NCBI GenBank assembly: GCA_003241215.1
Contig: QFOL01000252.1
Coordinates: 1 to 5,622, forward strand
Source: Agrobacterium fabrum
Lineage (GTDB): Bacteria > Pseudomonadota > Alphaproteobacteria > Rhizobiales > Rhizobiaceae
Reading direction: 5' to 3'
Length of the DNA: 5,622 bases
Position 1 is the first letter of the stretch, and each line of letters starts with the position of its first letter. Below are positions 1-5,622 of this stretch, piece by piece. The notes under the pieces are model-generated. The model worked only from the letters and a program-made list of their open reading frames with translations, was not told where the DNA came from and did no database searches. The position numbers and the translations under genes were made by a program.

Positions 1-1
1 G

Positions 2-2256
<2,255 letters not shown>

Positions 2257-2257
<1 letters not shown>

Positions 2258-4464
2258 TGAAAAAACCGCTCAATTCGGCCGAAGAGAAAAAGACTGGCGA
2301 AATCACGAAGGCTGAAATCGAGGCGATCAAGAGCGGTTTGCATTCCAACCCCTTTGCCCTTCTCGGCGTTCACGAAACGCCGGAAGGGTTTTCTGCCCGC
2401 TGTTTCATTCCTGGCGCCGAGGAGGTTTCCGTCCTGACGCTGGATGGAAATTTCGTGGGCGAATTGAAGCGGGTCGATCCGGACGGCTTTTTTGAAGGCC
2501 GGATCGATCTTTCGAAGCGCCAGCCGGTGCGGTATCGCGCCAGCCGCGACGATGCCGAATGGGCGGTGACCGACCCCTACAGCTTCGGCCCGGTTCTCGG
2601 CCCCATGGACGATTATTTCGTCCGTGAAGGATCGCATCTGCGACTCTTCGACAGGATGGGCGCGCATCCGCTGAAGCTCGAGGGCGTCGAGGGTTTCCAC
2701 TTCGCCGTCTGGGCGCCCAATGCCCGGCGTGTTTCCGTTGTCGGCGACTTCAACAATTGGGATGGCCGCCGGCATGTCATGCGCTTCCGCAAGGATACCG
2801 GCATCTGGGAAATCTTCGCGCCTGACGTCTATGCCGGCTGTGCCTACAAGTTCGAAATCCTCGGCGCAAACGGCGAGCTTCTACCGCTGAAGGCCGACCC
2901 CTATGCCCGCCGCGCCGAGTTGCGGCCGAAGAACGCTTCCGTCACCGCGCCGGAACTCACCCAGAAATGGGAAGATCAGGCCCACCGGGAACATTGGGCG
3001 CAGGTGGACCAGCGCCGCCAGCCGATCAGCATTTACGAAGTGCATGCCGGCTCCTGGCAGCGCCGCGAGGACGGCACCTTCCTCAGCTGGGACGAACTTG
3101 CCGCCCAGCTCATTCCCTATTGCACGGATATGGGTTTCACCCATATCGAGTTCCTGCCGATTACCGAACATCCCTATGACCCCTCCTGGGGTTACCAGAC
3201 GACCGGGCTTTATGCGCCATCCGCCCGTTTCGGCGATCCGGAGGGCTTTGCGCGTTTCGTCAACGGCGCCCACAAGGTCGGCATCGGGGTGATCCTCGAC
3301 TGGGTCCCGGCGCATTTTCCGACCGACGAGCACGGGTTGCGCTGGTTCGACGGCACGGCACTTTACGAACATGCCGATCCGCGTCAGGGTTTCCATCCCG
3401 ACTGGAACACGGCCATCTATAATTTCGGCCGCATCGAGGTGATGTCCTACCTCATCAACAATGCGCTTTATTGGGCCGAAAAATTCCATCTCGACGGCCT
3501 GCGCGTCGATGCGGTCGCCTCGATGCTCTATCTCGATTATTCCCGCAAGGAAGGCGAGTGGATCCCCAACGAATATGGCGGGCGGGAAAATCTCGAATCC
3601 GTCCGCTTCCTGCAGAAGATGAATTCCCTCGTCTACGGCACCCATCCGGGCGTCATGACCATTGCCGAGGAATCCACCTCCTGGCCGAAAGTGTCCCAGC
3701 CCGTCCATGAGGGCGGCCTCGGCTTCGGCTTCAAATGGAATATGGGCTTCATGCACGATACGCTGAGTTATTTCTCGCGCGAGCCGGTGCATCGCAAGTT
3801 CCACCATCAGGAGCTGACCTTCGGCCTGCTTTACGCCTTTACCGAAAATTTCGTGCTGCCGCTTTCCCATGACGAGGTGGTGCATGGCAAGGGTTCGCTG
3901 ATCGCCAAGATGTCCGGCGACGACTGGCAGAAATTCGCCAATCTGCGCTCCTATTACGCCTTCATGTGGGGTTATCCCGGCAAGAAGCTGCTGTTCATGG
4001 GGCAGGAATTCGCACAATGGAGCGAATGGAGCGAAAAGGGCTCGCTCGACTGGAACCTGCGCCAATATCCGATGCATGAGGGCATGCGCCGCCTCGTGCG
4101 CGATCTCAACCTCACCTACCGTTCAAAACCCGCTTTGCACGCCCGCGACTGCGAACCCGAAGGTTTCCGCTGGCTGGTGGTCGATGACCACGACAATTCC
4201 GTTTTCGCCTGGCTGCGTATGGCGCCGGGTGAAAAGCCGGTGGCAGTCATCTGCAATCTCACGCCGGTCTATCGGGAAAACTATTATGTGCCGCTCCCGC
4301 TTGCGGGGCGGTGGAGGGAGATTCTCAACACCGATGCCGAAATCTACGGCGGCAGCGGCAAGGGAAATGGCGGACGCGTTCAGGCGGTCGATGCCGGCGG
4401 CGATATCGGGGCGATGCTCGTCCTGCCGCCGCTTGCCACGATCATGCTCGAACCGGAAAACTGA
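2257..4464 (+). CDS. glgB: 1,4-alpha-glucan branching enzyme (GH13_9)
   Basis: Cytoplasmic glycogen branching enzyme: cuts an alpha-1,4 chain and transfers the piece to an alpha-1,6 position. Complete at 735 residues, against 728 for E. coli GlgB. The order is a lysine-rich leader (about 1-27), an N-terminal beta-sandwich domain beginning near NPFALLGVH (31-39), a CBM48 domain with FAVWAPNARRVSVVGDFNNW (149-168), the GH13 barrel (about 257-630) and an all-beta C-terminal domain (about 630-735). Catalytic residues are D418 (GLRVDAV) as nucleophile, E471 (IAEEST) as acid/base and D539 (LSHDEVVHGK) as transition-state stabiliser; D348 and H353 (DWVPAHF) are also kept. The spacings of 53 and 121 residues from D418 equal those of E. 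coli D405, E458 and D526. Having both N-terminal domains marks it as the longer, E. coli-like branching enzyme form. The ATG overlaps the glgP stop and has a good ribosome binding site. No signal peptide or membrane segment is seen. Confidence 0.98.
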
Positions 4465-4473
4465 CAGACAGAG

Positions 4474-4480
4474 AGGGAGG
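4474..4480 (+). promoter_or_regulatory. Strong ribosome binding site for glgC
   Basis: AGGGAGG sits five bases before the ATG at 4486, in the 21-base gap after the glgB stop. It is the strongest Shine-Dalgarno match in the window and fixes the glgC start. The gap has no inverted repeat followed by a T-run, so glgB and glgC should share one transcript. Confidence 0.8.
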
Positions 4481-4485
4481 ACACC

Positions 4486-5622
4486 ATGTCGGAAAAAAGA
4501 GTTCAGCCTTTGGCATGTGATGCAATGGCCTATGTCCTCGCGGGCGGCAGAGGAAGCCGCCTGAAGGAACTGACGGACCGCCGGGCGAAACCCGCCGTCT
4601 ATTTCGGCGGCAAGGCGCGCATCATCGATTTCGCGCTTTCCAACGCGCTCAATTCCGGCATTCGCCGCATCGGCGTCGCCACCCAATACAAGGCGCACTC
4701 GCTCATCCGCCACCTCCAGCGCGGCTGGGACTTCTTCCGCCCCGAGCGTAACGAGAGCTTCGACATTCTGCCGGCCTCGCAGCGCGTTTCCGAGACGCAA
4801 TGGTATGAGGGCACCGCCGACGCGGTTTACCAGAACATCGATATCATCGAGCCCTATGCGCCGGAATATATGGTCATCCTCGCCGGCGACCACATCTATA
4901 AAATGGACTACGAATACATGCTGCAGCAGCATGTCGATTCCGGTGCGGACGTGACGATCGGCTGCCTTGAAGTGCCGCGCATGGATGCGACGGGCTTTGG
5001 CGTGATGCATGTGAATGAAAAAGACGAGATCATCGATTTCATCGAAAAACCGGCCAACCCGCCCGGTATTCCCGGCAATGAAGACCTGGCGCTCGCTTCC
5101 ATGGGCATCTATGTCTTCCACACGAAATTCCTGATGGAAGCGCTGCGCCGCGACGCCGCCGACCCGACTTCCAGCCGCGACTTCGGCAAGGACATCATTC
5201 CCTATATCGTGAAGCACGGCAAAGCCGTCGCCCATCGTTTCGCCGATAGTTGCGTGCGTTCGGATTTCGAGCATGGTCCCTACTGGCGCGACGTCGGCAC
5301 GATCGATGCCTACTGGCAGGCCAATATCGACTTGACGGATGTGGTGCCGGACCTCGATATCTACGACAAGTCCTGGCCGATCTGGACCTATGCGGAAATC
5401 ACCCCGCCGGCGAAATTCGTGCATGACGATGAAAATCGCCGAGGTTCGGCCGTGTCTTCGGTCGTCTCCGGCGACTGCATCATTTCCGGTGCGTCGCTGC
5501 AGCGCAGCCTGCTGTTTACCGGTGTGCGCGCCAATTCATACTCCCGCCTTGAGAATGCCGTAGTACTGCCGAGTGTGAAGATCGGGCGTCATGCCCAGCT
5601 CAGCAATGTCGTCATCGACCAT
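4486..5622 (+). CDS. glgC: Glucose-1-phosphate adenylyltransferase (ADP-glucose pyrophosphorylase), 3'-truncated by window edge
   Basis: Makes ADP-glucose and pyrophosphate from ATP and glucose-1-phosphate, the committed, allosterically controlled step of bacterial glycogen synthesis. The frame stays open for 379 codons to the window end; the Agrobacterium enzyme is about 420 residues, so about 40 C-terminal residues are missing. The nucleotidyltransferase domain carries LAGGRGSRL (18-26), [12 protein letters not shown] (32-43), the catalytic aspartate D135 (AGDHIYK), the glucose-1-phosphate-binding lysine K188 (FIEKP) and D269 (PYWRDVGT). Distances from D135 to K188 and D269 equal those from D142 to K195 and D276 in E. 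coli. A left-handed beta-helix domain starts near 306. N-terminal arginines 5, 22, 25, 32, 33, 45 and 60 match those I recall as studied in the A. tumefaciens enzyme, which is activated by fructose-6-phosphate and pyruvate; similar regulation is inferred here. Residues 11 (Cys) and 264 (Gly) look unusual. The first codons are AT-rich and use AGA, TTG and TGT, unlike the rest of the gene. The next gene is expected to be glgA. Confidence 0.97.
   Translation, partial: MSEKRVQPLACDAMAYVLAGGRGSRLKELTDRRAKPAVYFGGKARIIDFALSNALNSGIRRIGVATQYKAHSLIRHLQRGWDFFRPERNESFDILPASQRVSETQWYEGTADAVYQNIDIIEPYAPEYMVILAGDHIYKMDYEYMLQQHVDSGADVTIGCLEVPRMDATGFGVMHVNEKDEIIDFIEKPANPPGIPGNEDLALASMGIYVFHTKFLMEALRRDAADPTSSRDFGKDIIPYIVKHGKAVAHRFADSCVRSDFEHGPYWRDVGTIDAYWQANIDLTDVVPDLDIYDKSWPIWTYAEITPPAKFVHDDENRRGSAVSSVVSGDCIISGASLQRSLLFTGVRANSYSRLENAVVLPSVKIGRHAQLSNVVIDH

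Noticed and set aside
2881..4077. A 398-codon open frame on the minus strand, opposite glgB
   Set aside because: Antisense to the conserved GH13 barrel of glgB, with low-complexity composition and no recognisable motif; best explained as a codon-bias shadow.
4465..4485. Possible terminator or promoter between glgB and glgC
   Set aside because: The 21 bases are a purine-rich Shine-Dalgarno leader with no inverted repeat and no T-run, and are too short for a separate promoter.
4076..4564. A 162-codon plus-strand frame bridging glgB and glgC
   Set aside because: It overlaps both genes in another frame, has arginine- and serine-rich shadow composition and matches no family.
4123..5424. A 433-codon open frame on the minus strand spanning the glgB end and glgC
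   Set aside because: It crosses two well-supported genes and their intergenic gap on the other strand and has no recognisable motif or credible operon context.

Overview
This window is the central part of a glycogen metabolism operon from a GC-rich alphaproteobacterium. Three genes lie head to tail on the + strand and fill almost every base: glgP (glycogen phosphorylase, 5' end outside the window), glgB (1,4-alpha-glucan branching enzyme, complete) and glgC (glucose-1-phosphate adenylyltransferase, 3' end outside the window). The order glgP-glgB-glgC is the one known for the Agrobacterium tumefaciens glg operon, which continues with glgA and pgm. The GlgC protein also reads like the Agrobacterium/Rhizobium enzyme, including its start and its N-terminal arginine pattern. 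The best guess for the source is therefore Agrobacterium, Rhizobium or a close relative in the Rhizobiales. Strong G/C bias at third codon positions in all three genes agrees with this.

Layout: bases 2-2257 are glgP from roughly residue 70 to its stop. glgB (2257-4464) starts on the last base of the glgP stop codon (TGATG), so the two genes are probably translationally coupled. A 21-base purine-rich gap (4465-4485) carries a strong Shine-Dalgarno sequence for glgC (4486 to the window end). No terminator, RNA gene, mobile element, CRISPR array or gene-free stretch above 300 bases was found. No promoter is visible either; the operon promoter should lie upstream of the window.

How the genes work together: GlgC makes ADP-glucose from glucose-1-phosphate and ATP, which is the regulated step of synthesis. 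Glycogen synthase, expected downstream, would extend alpha-1,4 chains, and GlgB adds alpha-1,6 branches. GlgP removes glucose from chain ends as glucose-1-phosphate. Synthesis and breakdown genes are thus expressed together, so flux direction must depend mostly on enzyme-level control, chiefly on GlgC.

I found no sign of an undescribed system; this is conserved central metabolism. The points worth a second look are small: two unusual residues in GlgC (Cys11 and Gly264), the glgP/glgB stop-start overlap, the lysine-rich N-terminal extension of GlgB, and a short hairpin early in glgC.
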